Positions 50,984 to 61,323 are shown, numbered from the stretch's first letter. The stretch: 64,000 nucleotides of DNA from Nocardia sp. BMG51109 (GCF_000526215.1 NZ_JAFQ01000004.1:7626001-7690000); one strand, 5' to 3'. Notes: generated by a model not told the origin, from the letters alone. Numbers and translations are program-made.

Positions 50984-52564
50984 ATGCGCTGGTGCCGCCA
51001 TTGGACACGGGTCGCCCTGCTGGCGACGTCATCACTGACGGTTCTCGTCGCCACCGCCTGTGGCGCGGGGCCCTCGGAGCGGCCCGGCGTGGCGGTGGAA
51101 AGGCCGCACCAGGCCGACGGCCAGGCGCCGGCTCCGTCGGCCGCGCCTCCCGCTCCGCCCGCGCTGCAACAGCCCAAGACCGACCTCAACTGGCACGAGT
51201 GCGCGGCACCGACGTTCAACCTGCTGGGCCTCGGCGCCCCGCCGGCCGGGCTGATCTTCGAGTGCGCCGAATACTCCACCCCCATCGACGCCGGCGGCGG
51301 CATCCTCGGCACCTTCCGCAACGGCGCCGTGCGCGCCCGGCTGCCGCAGACCCCGGCCGATGCCGCCCCGCTCGTGCTGACCTCCGGCAGCGACCGCTCC
51401 TCCACCGCCACCCTCGCGGGCCTGACCGTCGGGCCGGCCTCCGCGGTACTCGCCGCGCATCCGATCGTCGGGGTGGACCGCCGCGGCACGGGCAGTTCCC
51501 AGCCGATCGACTGCATGACCCCCGACACCCGCCGCGCGCTGGCCGACAACGGCCAATTCGCCCCGGGCGGCGGCAATCCCGTGGACACGATGGCCAAGCT
51601 GAGCGAGGACGCCACCATCGCCTGCCAGGACTTCCTACAGCCCTATCAGGGCACCTTCGACACCGCGCACGCCGCCGACGACATCGAGCAGCTGCGCAAG
51701 CAGTGGCAGGTGGACACGATCGGCCTGATCGGCACCGGCAACGGCGGCCGGGTGGCGCTGAGCTACGCCGCCAAGTACGGCGACCATCTCTCCCGCCTGG
51801 TCCTCGATTCGCCGGAGGCCGTGAACGCCGACGCGATCGGCCGCGCCGAGCAGCGGGTCAAGGGCGCCGAGGCGGCGCTGACCGGATTCTCGCAGCGCTG
51901 CGCCGCGGTCGGCTGCGCGCTCGGGGCGAACCCGCGGGCCGCGATCACCGATCTGGTGAACCGCGCCGCCACCGGCGGGCTGGGCGAGATCTCCGCGAAC
52001 ACGCTGCTCACCACCATTTCCGGATTCCTCGGCGACCCGCGCGCCGATCAGAGCGGCCACGTCGCCGAACTCGCCGACGCCCTGGCCGCCGCAGGCCGCG
52101 GCGATCGCGGACCGCTCGGCAAGCTGGTGCTGAAGGAATCGGCCGCCGTCGCGGCGGACGGCCAGTTCGTGGCCCGCTGCAGCGACAACCAGCAGCCGGC
52201 CACGCCCGACCGGGCCAAGGAGCTGGAAAACACCTGGGGCGCACAGTATCCGGTATTCGGCAAGGCGGCCGCCACTCGCCTGCAGGCCTGCACCGCGTGG
52301 CCGGCGGCCGATGCGCCACAGGTGCCGAAAACATTCGGCACGCCCGTGCTGGTGCTGGGCACCGCCGCCGATCCGGCGGTGGGCGGCGACGGACGGCCCG
52401 CGGTAACCGGCGCCCTCGGCGCCGCCGGGGCGCGCACCGCCTCCGTCGAATGGCAGGGGTGGGGGCATCCGACGTTCACCCACACCGGCTGCGCCCAGCA
52501 ATACATCGTGGACTACGCGAAGGACGCGAAACTGCCGCGAGACGGAAGCGCCTGTCCCGCCTGA
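50984..52564 (+). CDS. Lipoprotein of the alpha/beta-hydrolase (TAP/SlpD-like) family
   Basis: A 526-residue exported protein, in the place of Rv2672. The signal sequence ends in a lipobox, LVATAC, so it is lipid-anchored; a Pro/Ala linker follows. The hydrolase domain has HPIVGVDRRGTGSSQPIDCM as in tripeptidyl aminopeptidases, then the nucleophile region LIGTGNGGRVALSYAAKYGD, where the expected G-x-S-x-G reads G-T-G-N-G: Ser is Asn. The acid (LGTAADPAVGG) and His (QGWGHPTFTH) regions are present. So peptidase activity is doubtful unless another residue serves. Whether orthologues share this change I cannot say from memory. Confidence 0.8.
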   Translation: MRWCRHWTRVALLATSSLTVLVATACGAGPSERPGVAVERPHQADGQAPAPSAAPPAPPALQQPKTDLNWHECAAPTFNLLGLGAPPAGLIFECAEYSTPIDAGGGILGTFRNGAVRARLPQTPADAAPLVLTSGSDRSSTATLAGLTVGPASAVLAAHPIVGVDRRGTGSSQPIDCMTPDTRRALADNGQFAPGGGNPVDTMAKLSEDATIACQDFLQPYQGTFDTAHAADDIEQLRKQWQVDTIGLIGTGNGGRVALSYAAKYGDHLSRLVLDSPEAVNADAIGRAEQRVKGAEAALTGFSQRCAAVGCALGANPRAAITDLVNRAATGGLGEISANTLLTTISGFLGDPRADQSGHVAELADALAAAGRGDRGPLGKLVLKESAAVAADGQFVARCSDNQQPATPDRAKELENTWGAQYPVFGKAAATRLQACTAWPAADAPQVPKTFGTPVLVLGTAADPAVGGDGRPAVTGALGAAGARTASVEWQGWGHPTFTHTGCAQQYIVDYAKDAKLPRDGSACPA

Positions 52565-52621
52565 CACCTGCGGCAACACCTCGGCCATCATCGATGTGGC
52601 GACATCCGAGACGCGAAACGC

Positions 52622-54028
52622 GTGCCGAACACCGGGTCCGAGCAACCGTTTCGAAGGTTTCCGGTGTACCGTGCCCCAGTGTTCCTTCGTCAGCTCGAGC
52701 CTCGCTCCGCTCGGACCACCTCCGAGGTCCTGAACTTCGCGCTGTGGCCGTTCGCGGTCATGACTGTGCTGCATCAGGTGTTCATCGAGGGCACCAACAG
52801 CAACATCACCGACGACTTCGCGCCGGTGTACAAGGCGTCGCTGGCCTTCCTGAACGGGCGTGCCATCTACGGCGAGAACTTCGATCTCGTCGATCCGCAC
52901 TACCTGTACCCGCCCAGCGGCACCCTGCTGGTCGCGCCGCTGGCGCTGATCGATCCGGAGAAGTCGAAGTGGCTGTTCGTCGCGCTGAACGCCGCGGCGA
53001 TCATCCTGGCGTGGTACCTGATGCTGCGCCTGTTCAAGGTGAGCGTCCGCTCCTTCTGGGCGCCGCTGACCCTGCTGCTCATGTTCGCCTCCGAAACCGT
53101 CGTCAACACACTGGGTTTCGGCAACGTCAACGGCTGCATCCTGGCGGCCGAGGTGATCTTCATCCTGCTGCTCCTGCGGCGCCGTGACCTGTGGGCCGGG
53201 CTGGTCATGGGGCTGACGATCGCGGTGAAACCGACCCTGGCGCCCCTGCTGCTGATCGCGCTGGCGCGGCGCCAGTGGAAGGTGTTCATCACCGGACTCG
53301 GCGTGCCCATCGCGCTGATCGCCCTCGCCTGGCCGCTGATCAAGGATCCGATGGACTACGTGCGCCGCACGCTGCCCTACTCGCTGCAGGCGCGCGACTA
53401 CTTCAACAGCTCGATTCCGGGCAGCGCCGCGTACTGGGGCCTGGATTCGTGGCTGACCTACGTCATCCGCATCGTGCTGGGTGTCATGGTGCTGGTCTCG
53501 CTGTGGCTGCTGTACCGCTACTACCTGCACGACGAGGTGTTCTTCATCTGCACCGCCGCGGGCCTCCTGCTCACCGCGGAATTCGTGCTGACCGCGCTGG
53601 GGCAGCAGTACTACTCGATGCTGCTGTTCCCGTTCCTGATGTCGGTGGCGCTGCGCAATTCGGTGCTGCGGAACTGGCCGGCCTGGTTGGCGATATTCGG
53701 TTTCATGACCTACGACAAGTGGTTGCTGGACCACTGGCAGAGCACCGGGCGGACGCTGGAGTATCTGCGGGTGACGCTCGGCTGGAGTCTGCTGCTGGTC
53801 GTGGTGTTCTGCGTGCTCGGCGACCGGTACCTGGCCGCGCGGCGGGAGGGCAGGCTGAGTTCCGGCATCGACCCGACGTTCCTGTCCGGGCCCGGGCCGC
53901 GACCGAACCCGATCGCCGAATCGCCGGACGGTCCGGCCGGGCAGCACAACGGCAAGAATCTCACCGAGACCGCCGCCGACGAGAAACCCGAGCCGCGGGC
54001 CGATTCGCACGTGGGGGCGCTGAAGTAG
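52622..54028 (+). CDS. aftC: Arabinofuranosyltransferase AftC-like (GT87) membrane enzyme
   Basis: A 468-residue polytopic protein of the DUF2029/GT87 family and equivalent to Rv2673, AftC, which adds alpha-1,3 arabinofuranosyl branches to arabinogalactan and lipoarabinomannan from decaprenyl-phosphoarabinose. About 10 membrane helices; the first outer loop has the acidic pair TNSNITDDFAPVYKASLAFL (DD, needed in GT-C enzymes) and YLYPPSGTLLVAPLALI. The last ~85 residues are hydrophilic. GTG 52622 is the likely start. It ties the organism to the arabinogalactan-bearing group. Confidence 0.88.
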   Translation: MPNTGSEQPFRRFPVYRAPVFLRQLEPRSARTTSEVLNFALWPFAVMTVLHQVFIEGTNSNITDDFAPVYKASLAFLNGRAIYGENFDLVDPHYLYPPSGTLLVAPLALIDPEKSKWLFVALNAAAIILAWYLMLRLFKVSVRSFWAPLTLLLMFASETVVNTLGFGNVNGCILAAEVIFILLLLRRRDLWAGLVMGLTIAVKPTLAPLLLIALARRQWKVFITGLGVPIALIALAWPLIKDPMDYVRRTLPYSLQARDYFNSSIPGSAAYWGLDSWLTYVIRIVLGVMVLVSLWLLYRYYLHDEVFFICTAAGLLLTAEFVLTALGQQYYSMLLFPFLMSVALRNSVLRNWPAWLAIFGFMTYDKWLLDHWQSTGRTLEYLRVTLGWSLLLVVVFCVLGDRYLAARREGRLSSGIDPTFLSGPGPRPNPIAESPDGPAGQHNGKNLTETAADEKPEPRADSHVGALK

Positions 54029-54086
54029 CGCAGCGGAGACCGCCGAGCGCCGCGGGGCCACGGCACGGAGCCATTAGACTCTGGTT

Positions 54087-54542
54087 ATGAGTTCCGATGC
54101 CGACACCTCGCTGCCCGCGCCGAAGATCCGGCTGACGCCGCAGGAGTGGCGGGGGCGGCTGTCGCCGCAGGAGTACGCGGTCCTGCGCGAGGCCGGTACC
54201 GAGCGCGCCTTCACCGGCGAGTACACCGACACCGAGACGACCGGCGTGTACGCCTGCCGGGCATGCGGCGCCGAGCTGTTCCGCAGCGCGGAGAAGTTCC
54301 CTTCGCACTGCGGCTGGCCGTCGTTCTTCGATCCGGCCGACTCCGACGCGGTGATCCTGCGGTCCGACGACTCGCTGGGTATGCGGCGCGTCGAGGTGCT
54401 GTGCGCCCATTGCCACAGCCACCTCGGACACGTCTTCGAGGGTGAGGGCTACCCGACCCCGACCGACAAGCGGTACTGCATCAACTCCATTGCGCTGCGG
54501 CTGCACCCCTCGGACACCCGGACACGCGAAGCAGACGCGTGA
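54087..54542 (+). CDS. msrB: Peptide methionine-R-sulfoxide reductase MsrB
   Basis: A 151-residue repair enzyme reducing methionine R-sulfoxide. Two zinc-binding pairs, CRAC and CAHC, surround the core; GWPSFFDP and HCHSHLGHVFEGEGYPTPTD are conserved; the catalytic Cys is in KRYCINSIAL. The alternative resolving Cys near residue 60 is not obvious. Length and order fit Rv2674. ATG at 54087. Convergent with hemQ. Confidence 0.95.
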   Translation: MSSDADTSLPAPKIRLTPQEWRGRLSPQEYAVLREAGTERAFTGEYTDTETTGVYACRACGAELFRSAEKFPSHCGWPSFFDPADSDAVILRSDDSLGMRRVEVLCAHCHSHLGHVFEGEGYPTPTDKRYCINSIALRLHPSDTRTREADA

Positions 54543-54647
54543 ACTCTACGTCCCGTACGGTTCGCCCCGCATGACCCGAGAATCCGGGGCTGTCCCGGAC
54601 AGCGGTGACGTGGCAGTGCGTCTCGGCGCTTCTCAGGGCAGCGCTTC

Positions 54648-55343
54648 TCAAGGCAGGGCAGTGATCAACTGTTCGACGTCCACCCGCGGGCCGGTGAAGA
54701 ACGGCACCTCCTCGCGCACGTGGCGGCGGGCCTCGGTGGCACGCAGATCGCGCATCAGGTCGACGATGCGGTGCAGCTCCGGGGCTTCGAAGGCGAGGAT
54801 CCACTCGTAGTCGCCCAGCGCGAACGACGCCACCGTATTGGCCCGCACGTCGGGATAGCCGCGGGCCTCCTTGCCGTGGTCGGCCAGCATCTTGCGGCGC
54901 TCGTCGTCGGGGAGCAGGTACCAGTCGTAGGACCGCACGAACGGGTACACGCAGATGTAGTTGCCCGGCTCCTCCCCGGCGAGGAAGGCCGGGACGTGGC
55001 TCTTGTTGAACTCGGCCGGCCGGTGCAGCGCGGCGTTGCTCCAGACGGGCGTGCTCGCCCGGCCCAGCTCGGTGGTGCGGCGGAAGTCGGCGTAGACGGC
55101 CTGGAGATCCTCGATCCGCTCGGCGTGGGTCCAGATCATGAAGTCGGCATCGGCGCGCATCCCGGCGACGTCGTAGAGCCCGCGCACCACGACGCCCCGC
55201 TCGGCCACCGCGTCGAAGAATCCGCGCGCCTCCTTGATCGCCGCCTCCCGATCGTCCCCCAGCGCCCCGGGCCGCACCTGGAAGACCGAGAACATCAGGT
55301 AGCGGATGGTCGAGTTGAGAGCCTGGTAATCGAGTCGCGCCAT
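54648..55343 (-). CDS. hemQ: Coproheme decarboxylase HemQ (ChdC)
   Basis: A 231-residue member of the chlorite-dismutase-like family, Rv2676c equivalent, which turns iron-coproporphyrin III into haem b in the actinobacterial/Firmicute route. Seen are [18 protein letters not shown], the substrate-side Tyr in [18 protein letters not shown], and [20 protein letters not shown], whose His is the usual haem ligand. ATG 55343 fits the family N-terminus; no rest of the open frame upstream looks related. It follows cgoX in the same direction after a 218-base gap without a gene. Confidence 0.93.
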   Translation of the reverse strand: MARLDYQALNSTIRYLMFSVFQVRPGALGDDREAAIKEARGFFDAVAERGVVVRGLYDVAGMRADADFMIWTHAERIEDLQAVYADFRRTTELGRASTPVWSNAALHRPAEFNKSHVPAFLAGEEPGNYICVYPFVRSYDWYLLPDDERRKMLADHGKEARGYPDVRANTVASFALGDYEWILAFEAPELHRIVDLMRDLRATEARRHVREEVPFFTGPRVDVEQLITALP

Positions 55344-55561
55344 ACACCCATCCTGCCACTGCCGGTCTCCCCCGGACACAACCGCACCCGGCCCCCGTTC
55401 TCGCACCCCGACACACCGATGAAACGCGGTGCGCCGCAAGATAAGAGGTGCGGGTAACCGCGGTTGCTCGCGGCTCATCCGCTCCGGTGCTCCGGGCCGC
55501 CACCGCCACCTCCTCGGCGACGTCTTCGACGACCGACCGATCGGGGCGGGCGGGCGCAGGC

Positions 55562-56908
55562 TCAACCGAGGTGCGCGAGAATCCGGTCGGCGGCGGCCGT
55601 TCCCGAGGCGGTGCAGGCGGGCACCCCGACACCGTGCAGGTAGGCGCCCGCTACGGCCAGCCCCGGCACACCAGCCACAGCGGATTCGATGGCGGCGACG
55701 AGTTCGGTATGTCCGGGGGCGTACTGGGGAAGGCCGCCGGGCCAGCGTTGTACCCGCGCGGCCGACGGCGTGCTCTCGATTCCGGTCACGGTGCACAGGT
55801 CCTCCGCCGCGGCGGCGATCAGCTGCTCGTCGGACCAGGACAGCGGGGTGTCGTCGCCGGAACGGCCGAAGGAGGCCCGGACCAGCGCGACATCCCGTTC
55901 GGCCAGATGCGGCCACTTGCGACTGGACAGCGTGAACGCCTTGGCGCGCAACGGCTCTCCGGTGGCGACGAGGATGCCGGAGTTGTCGGGCAGCGGGGTG
56001 TCCACCGGCAGGGCCAGGGCGACCACCGCCGACGAGGACAGCTCGATGCGCGCCATGGCCTGCGCCGCCTCCGGCGCCGCGGCGCGCACGAGGGCCGCCG
56101 CCGCGGGGGCCGGCGTCGCGACGATCACCGCGTCCACCTCGCCGAACGGATCGAGCCGCCAGCCGTGCGCCGTCCGAGCCGGACTCGTTGGGGTGACACC
56201 GGTTTCGAGCTTCGGCGCGGCGGCCGACAGCAGGGCGTCCAGCAGCGCCCGGTACCCGTCCCGGATTCCGCCGAATACGGGCCCGGCCGACGGCGGCGGC
56301 AGCGCCTCGGACACCGCCCGCGACAGGCTCGGCGCACCGGCGTCGAGCGCCGCGGCCAGGCCGGGCAGCGCGGCCCGCACCCCGATCGAATTCGCCAGTC
56401 CCGCATACACTCCCCCGAGCAGCGGATCCACGCTGCGGGCCACCACCTGCTCGCCGAATCGGTCGCCCACCAGGTCACCGACCGTGGCGTCGCCGCCGCG
56501 CGCCCATCGCAACGGCCGGTCGGGCTCGCCCGCGATCCACGCCAGCGTCTCCTCGTCCACCAGCCCGGCCACCGCGTCCGGACCGGCCGGAATCCCCATC
56601 AGCGTCCGCTCCGGAAGCGGATGCGCCGCCGAACCGGACCAGATCAGGGGGCGCCGCCCGGCGGGATACACCAGCTGGTCGTCGAGTCCCAATTCGGTGA
56701 GCAGGGCAGGTATTTCGGGCCGCCGGCCCACGAACGCCTCGGCTCCCAGATCGACCGGGTCGCCCGCGATCTCGTCGGTGCGGAGCACACCGCCGATCCG
56801 TTCGGACCGCTCCACCAGGACGAGCTCGAGTTCGGGCCCCAGCGCCCTACGCAGCCGGTATGCGGCGACCAGCCCGCTGATCCCCCCGCCGACCACTGCC
56901 ACCCGCAT
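55562..56908 (-). CDS. cgoX: Coproporphyrinogen III oxidase CgoX (HemY/HemG type)
   Basis: A 448-residue FAD enzyme, Rv2677c equivalent. N-terminal dinucleotide loop [20 protein letters not shown], then the GGVLRT region, [13 protein letters not shown], and the C-terminal FAD motif [20 protein letters not shown]. With HemE and HemQ in the same block it fits the coproporphyrin-dependent haem route, in which this enzyme oxidises coproporphyrinogen. ATG 56908. The upstream 605 bases before hemE are non-coding, unlike the tight spacing in mycobacteria. Confidence 0.92.
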   Translation of the reverse strand: MRVAVVGGGISGLVAAYRLRRALGPELELVLVERSERIGGVLRTDEIAGDPVDLGAEAFVGRRPEIPALLTELGLDDQLVYPAGRRPLIWSGSAAHPLPERTLMGIPAGPDAVAGLVDEETLAWIAGEPDRPLRWARGGDATVGDLVGDRFGEQVVARSVDPLLGGVYAGLANSIGVRAALPGLAAALDAGAPSLSRAVSEALPPPSAGPVFGGIRDGYRALLDALLSAAAPKLETGVTPTSPARTAHGWRLDPFGEVDAVIVATPAPAAAALVRAAAPEAAQAMARIELSSSAVVALALPVDTPLPDNSGILVATGEPLRAKAFTLSSRKWPHLAERDVALVRASFGRSGDDTPLSWSDEQLIAAAAEDLCTVTGIESTPSAARVQRWPGGLPQYAPGHTELVAAIESAVAGVPGLAVAGAYLHGVGVPACTASGTAAADRILAHLG

Positions 56909-57513
56909 CGACCACTCCTCGTCCCACTCACCCGCGCCACGCCCACCGAACGTTCCGGTCCGACCGGGCACCGAGTACCGGCATGAGCCCTGTCCCCTGC
57001 AAAGTACTCTCGCTGCCGAACCGACCCCAGAGGGGCGGCCTACGGCATCCCGATCGCCCGCGCGGAATCGCCGGCAAACGACGCCGTGGTGACCGCCGCG
57101 CCAACCGAACCGGAGCACCACGCGGGTTCCACCGCGGTCGGTTCCGAGCCTCCGCCTGCCCGGCTGCGAGCGCAGCGGGCGCCGCAGACGCGCAGTCGTC
57201 ATTGCCAACGGGGCAATGAGCGACTCGCGCCCGCTCGTCACACAGCGAATCGGGCCGCGGTGCCGGGATCGCTGTGGTGCACGGCGACATCATCGACGCC
57301 GACCACGCGGTCGCCGCCGTGTCGCGCGACAACACGATCCGCACCGCCTTCGCCCCGGACGGATGGCGACCGTGCACGCCGCCGACCGACCGCGCAACCG
57401 AATGTCTGCCGCAACCGACGGCCGGACCGGGGACGAAAAGGCCGGTACAGCTCAACGGCCCAGGCGTACATAACGCTCGCACCGGACCGATATCGGACTG
57501 CCGCGCACGGCGC
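56909..57513. other. Long gap between hemE and cgoX
   Basis: No convincing gene on either strand. A dyad CATTGCC-N5-GGCAATG spans 57200-57218 and could be an operator or weak hairpin. A plus-strand frame from about 57274 has a protein-like beginning (VHGDIIDADHAVAAVSRDNT) but runs into the antisense of hemE and has no ribosome site; it may be a relic. The gap presumably holds the cgoX-hemQ promoter. Confidence 0.45.
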
Positions 57514-58590
57514 CTACAGCGGGGTGGGCAGGCTGTGGATCAGCTCGACGGTCGCGGTGATGGCGCTGGGGTCGGTGTCGGGGAGGACCCCGTGACCGAG
57601 GTTGAAGATGTGGCCGGCGGCGCCCATCGCGATCGCCTCGTCGGCCTCGTGGGCGATGCGGCGGATCTCGCGCTCGATCGCCGCGGGCCCCGCGAACAGC
57701 ACGGCCGGATCGAGGTTGCCCTGCAACGCCTTTCCGGCACCTACCCGCCGGACGGCATCGGTGAGCGGTACGCGCCAGTCGACACCGACGATATCGGCGC
57801 CCGCCTCCCCCATCGCGCCCAGCAGCTCGCCGGTGCCCACTCCGAAGTGGATGCGCGGCACGCCCGCCGCCGCGAGCTCGGCGAACACCCGTTCCGAGTG
57901 CGGCAGCACGAATTCCCGGTACTGCGCCAGCGACAGCGCGCCGGCCCAGGAGTCGAACAGCTGCAGCGCGTCCACGCCCGCGCCCAGCTGTGCGCGCAGG
58001 AATTCGATGGTGATGTCGGTGAGCACGCCCAGCAGCGCGTGCCAGGTGTCCGGATCGGCGTACATCATCGCCTTGGTGCGCTCGTGATGCCTGCTCGGGC
58101 CGCCCTCCACCAGATACGAGGCGAGAGTGAAAGGGGCACCGGCGAATCCGATGAGCGGGACGTCGCCGAGCCCGTTCAGCAGCAGCCGTATCCCCTCGAC
58201 CACCGCGCCCACCTCTTCGCGGCGCAGCCTCGGCACGGCGCGCACGTCGTCGGCGGTGCGCACCGGATTCGCGACCACCGGCCCCACCCCGGGCGCGATG
58301 TCGAGGTCGATCCCGGCCGCCTTGAGCGGAACGACGATGTCGGAGAACAGGATCGCCGCATCCACGCCGTGCCGGCGAATCGGCTGCAGGGTGATCTCAC
58401 AGATCAGCTCGGGGTCGAAGCACGACTCCAGCATCCCGACGCCGGCCCGCACCTCGCGGTACTCGGGCAGCGACCGCCCGGCCTGACGCATGAACCAGAC
58501 GGGTCGCCGGTTCGGCGTGCCGCCCGTGGCGGCAGCGAGAAACGGCGCATCGGACAACCGGCGGCGAGTTGGAGTGCTCATCACGGCCAT
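57514..58590 (-). CDS. hemE: Uroporphyrinogen decarboxylase HemE
   Basis: A 358-residue TIM-barrel enzyme that removes four acetate carboxyls from uroporphyrinogen III to give coproporphyrinogen III. Hallmarks: [20 protein letters not shown] (R-Q-A-G-R), [48 protein letters not shown] and [11 protein letters not shown]. Start at ATG 58590 or ATG 58581 (MSTP). It diverges from the DUF3000 gene, 86 bases apart. Same order as Rv2678c. Confidence 0.95.
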   Translation of the reverse strand: MAVMSTPTRRRLSDAPFLAAATGGTPNRRPVWFMRQAGRSLPEYREVRAGVGMLESCFDPELICEITLQPIRRHGVDAAILFSDIVVPLKAAGIDLDIAPGVGPVVANPVRTADDVRAVPRLRREEVGAVVEGIRLLLNGLGDVPLIGFAGAPFTLASYLVEGGPSRHHERTKAMMYADPDTWHALLGVLTDITIEFLRAQLGAGVDALQLFDSWAGALSLAQYREFVLPHSERVFAELAAAGVPRIHFGVGTGELLGAMGEAGADIVGVDWRVPLTDAVRRVGAGKALQGNLDPAVLFAGPAAIEREIRRIAHEADEAIAMGAAGHIFNLGHGVLPDTDPSAITATVELIHSLPTPL

Positions 58591-58676
58591 CGTATGCGGC
58601 CGCGACGGCCGTCCGCACCGCCGCTACCCGGCGCGCCTCCGACCGCGCCGGGCCGTTCGGGTCTACCGTCGCATTC

Positions 58677-59315
58677 GTGACACCGCTCGACTTCCGCGAC
58701 GGCGCCGCACCGACCCCGGGCCCCGACAGCGAACCAGCCCAATTTCGCGCCGCGGTCGATGCGATGGGCAGCGCATCCGTGCACCCCAGGATCGAGCTCG
58801 CACCGATCCGGCCGCCGCAACGCCTGGCACCGTATTCCTATGCCATCGGAGCCGAAGTCAAACATCCGGACGCGAACGTCGTCCCGGTGGATTCGGAGGG
58901 CGACGCGTTCGGGCGGTTGATCCTGCTACACGACCCCGAGGGCCACGAGGCCTGGCACGGCGTGTTCCGTCTCGTGGCCTACATCCAGGCCGATATCGAC
59001 GCCGCGCTGGCCGGCGATCCGCTGCTGCCCGAGGTCGCCTGGAGCTGGCTGGTGGACGCGCTGGAATCGCGGGGCGAACCGTGCACCGCGCTGGGCGGTA
59101 CCGTCACCTCCACCAGTTCGGTCCGCTACGGCGATATCGCCGGACCGCCCCGCGCCTATCAGCTGGAGTTGCGCGCGTCGTGGACGGTGGGCTCCCCCGA
59201 ACTCCGACCGCACGTCGAGGCTTTCTGCGAAGTACTGGCCTATGCGGCCGGTTTGCCACCGGCGGGCATCACCCATTTGCGGCCGCCTCCACAGATTGCC
59301 GACGACCAGTTCTGA
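58677..59315 (+). CDS. DUF3000 family protein
   Basis: A 212-residue soluble protein equivalent in position to Rv2680; start GTG 58677. Conserved parts are FRAAVDAMGSASVHPRIELA PI-type N-terminus, GRLILLHDPEGHEAWHGVFR, and EVAWSWLVDALESRGEPC. The family is restricted mainly to actinobacteria and always lies next to the RNase D gene; function unknown. A link to RNA decay is only by context. RNase D begins 22 bases on. Confidence 0.88.
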   Translation: MTPLDFRDGAAPTPGPDSEPAQFRAAVDAMGSASVHPRIELAPIRPPQRLAPYSYAIGAEVKHPDANVVPVDSEGDAFGRLILLHDPEGHEAWHGVFRLVAYIQADIDAALAGDPLLPEVAWSWLVDALESRGEPCTALGGTVTSTSSVRYGDIAGPPRAYQLELRASWTVGSPELRPHVEAFCEVLAYAAGLPPAGITHLRPPPQIADDQF

Positions 59316-59337
59316 CCGCCACGTAAAGTTCAGGGCT

Positions 59338-60624
59338 ATGCCCATAGCCGACGAATCCGAGAATCCCCCTCCTGGGATCGGCGGAACCGACGATGTCACC
59401 GTGCCGCTGCTGGCACCGGCCGACGGTGTGCCGCCGGTACTGGACACCGCCGCGGCGGTCGCCGATGCCGCCGCCCGGCTCGCGGCCGGGACGGGCCCGC
59501 TGGCGGTCGACGCCGAGCGCGCATCGGGATTCCGTTATACCAATCGCGCATATCTGATCCAGTTGCGGCGCAACGGCTCCGGCACCTTCCTCATCGATCC
59601 GGTCCCGGTGGACGGCGCGCTGGGCCCGCTGGCCGAGGCGATCAACGGGTTGGAGTGGGTGCTGCATTCGGCCGATCAGGACCTGCCGGGGCTCGCGGAA
59701 CTCGGCCTGCTTCCGGCACGGCTGTTCGATACCGAATTGGGCGGTCGGCTGGCCGGTTTCGAGCGGGTCGGGCTGGCCGCGATGGTGGAGAAGCTGCTGG
59801 GCCGCGAGTTGCGCAAGGGCCACGGCGCCGCCGACTGGTCGACCCGGCCGCTGCCCGCGGACTGGCTCAACTACGCCGCCCTCGATGTGGAGTTGCTGCT
59901 GGAGCTGCGCGAGGCGGTTGCCACCTCGCTCGACGACCAAGGGAAAACCGGCTGGGCGGCACAGGAATTCGAGCACGTGCGCACCAGCCGGCCGGCACCG
60001 CCGAAAGCGGATCGCTGGCGGCGCACCTCGGGCATCCACACGTTACGCCGGGCCCGCCAGCTCGCGACGGTACGCGAATTATGGCTGGCCCGTGATCATC
60101 TGGCCCGTCAGCGCGACGTCGCACCGGCGCGGGTCCTGCCGGATTCGGCGATCGTCGCGGCGGCGCAGGCGGATCCGGCCTCGATCGCACAGCTGCGCGC
60201 CCTGCCGATCTTCGGCGGGCCCCGCCAGCGCCGATATTCGCGCGACTGGCTGGCCGCGGTGGAACAGGCTCGGGCCCTGCCGGATTCGGAGCTACCGCCC
60301 CTCACCCAGCCCTACGACGGGCCGCCGCCGGTGAATCGCTGGGAACGCCGCGATCCGGCCGCGGCCGCCCGCCTGACCCGCGCCCGCGCCGCCATGACGG
60401 AACTGTCCGACGACTACGCGATTCCGGTGGAGAATCTGCTGACCCCGGACCTGTTACGCCGGCTGTGCTGGGACGGGCTGGCCGAGTTCGGTTCCGCCAC
60501 AGTCCCGGAGGATCCCGAACGCGCCGTCGACGACTACCTCGCGGCGGGCGGCGCCCGGCCCTGGCAGCGCGCACTCGCGGTGCCCCGGTTGACCGCCGCC
60601 CTGTTCGGCCCCGGACCGTCGTAA
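59338..60624 (+). CDS. rnd: Ribonuclease D-like 3'-5' exonuclease
   Basis: A 428-residue DEDDy exonuclease with HRDC domains, Rv2681 equivalent, trimming tRNA and other RNA 3' ends. Exo I is PLAVDAERASGFRY (D-x-E), Exo II LEWVLHSADQDLPGL (D), Exo III DWLNYAALDVELLLELR (Y-x3-D). An HRDC domain at ~210-290 (LWLARDHLARQRDVAPARVL, PDSAIVAAAQADPASIAQLR) and a second C-terminal domain follow. All metal ligands are present. ATG 59338. Convergent with the enoyl-CoA hydratase remnant. Confidence 0.93.
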   Translation: MPIADESENPPPGIGGTDDVTVPLLAPADGVPPVLDTAAAVADAAARLAAGTGPLAVDAERASGFRYTNRAYLIQLRRNGSGTFLIDPVPVDGALGPLAEAINGLEWVLHSADQDLPGLAELGLLPARLFDTELGGRLAGFERVGLAAMVEKLLGRELRKGHGAADWSTRPLPADWLNYAALDVELLLELREAVATSLDDQGKTGWAAQEFEHVRTSRPAPPKADRWRRTSGIHTLRRARQLATVRELWLARDHLARQRDVAPARVLPDSAIVAAAQADPASIAQLRALPIFGGPRQRRYSRDWLAAVEQARALPDSELPPLTQPYDGPPPVNRWERRDPAAAARLTRARAAMTELSDDYAIPVENLLTPDLLRRLCWDGLAEFGSATVPEDPERAVDDYLAAGGARPWQRALAVPRLTAALFGPGPS

Positions 60625-60691
60625 CCGGTTCGGCGACAACTTCTCTCCGCGTTCTCTCCGCGCCGTCCCGGGGGTGTCGAGCCGACGGCGT

Positions 60692-61254
60692 TCAGTCCTC
60701 GAAGATCGGCGGGCGCCGGTCCCGCCGCGCGCGCATCCCTTTTGGGCATGGGCGGGGCCCTCCGTGGTGACGCTCCGCTGCCGCCTCCGGGCCTGACCGC
60801 TCATGCCGAGTTCGGTGGAGGTGAGCCCGTTGTTGATGCCCGCGGCGCGGAAGTACGCGCCCTCGGCGGCGATCCGGATGTCGGCGCCGACGCCGAGGCA
60901 GAAGCCCCCGCCGATGGCAGCGCCGTTGATCGCCGCGATCACCGGCTGATGCATGCGCCGCAGGGCGATCATCACGTCGTTGAGCAGATCCATCGAGCGG
61001 CGCGCGATGCTGGTCTTGGTCAGCCCGCCGATATTGGGCACCTTGCCCGCGCCCTGCAGGTCGGCGCCGGAGCAGAAGCCGTCCCCGGCACCGGTCAGCA
61101 CCACCGCGCGCACGTCGTTGTCGGCGGCCACCGACTCCAGGGCCTCGCGCAGCGGCACCATCACGTCGAAGGCCATGGCGTTCATCCGCTCGGACCGGTT
61201 CAGGGTCACCAGCGCGACCTGCGGGCGAGGCTTCTCGACGAGCACGAACGACAT
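60692..61254 (-). pseudogene. EchA15-like enoyl-CoA hydratase with internal deletion and frameshift
   Basis: The first ~150 codons from ATG 61254 are a normal crotonase: LVTLNRSERMNAMAFDVMVP, GFCSGADLQGAG, and INGAAIGGGFCLGVGADIRI, with the oxyanion-hole parts intact. After INNGLTSTELG the usual continuation is missing. The minus strand then shows, in another frame, RARRDRRPPIFED and a stop at 60692, which is the normal family C-terminus. So about 85-100 codons, including the second catalytic Glu and the C-terminal helices, were lost, with a frame change. The unbroken frame instead reads junk into the 3' end of rnd. Position matches Rv2679. Confidence 0.8.
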
Positions 61255-61323
61255 GCGAACTCCCTCCGGTAACGGTTCGAAAAACCTGTAACCGGTTTCA
61301 GAAAATCCGCACAGGGCGGCTGC

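Noticed and set aside
51635..54061. An 808-codon minus frame across the hydrolase and aftC genes
   Set aside because: Repetitive Gln/Arg/Gly text typical of an antisense shadow; both plus-strand genes have clear family motifs.
57274..58680. Plus-strand 468-codon frame across hemE
   Set aside because: Beyond its first ~40 codons it is the antisense of hemE, which is complete with catalytic motifs.
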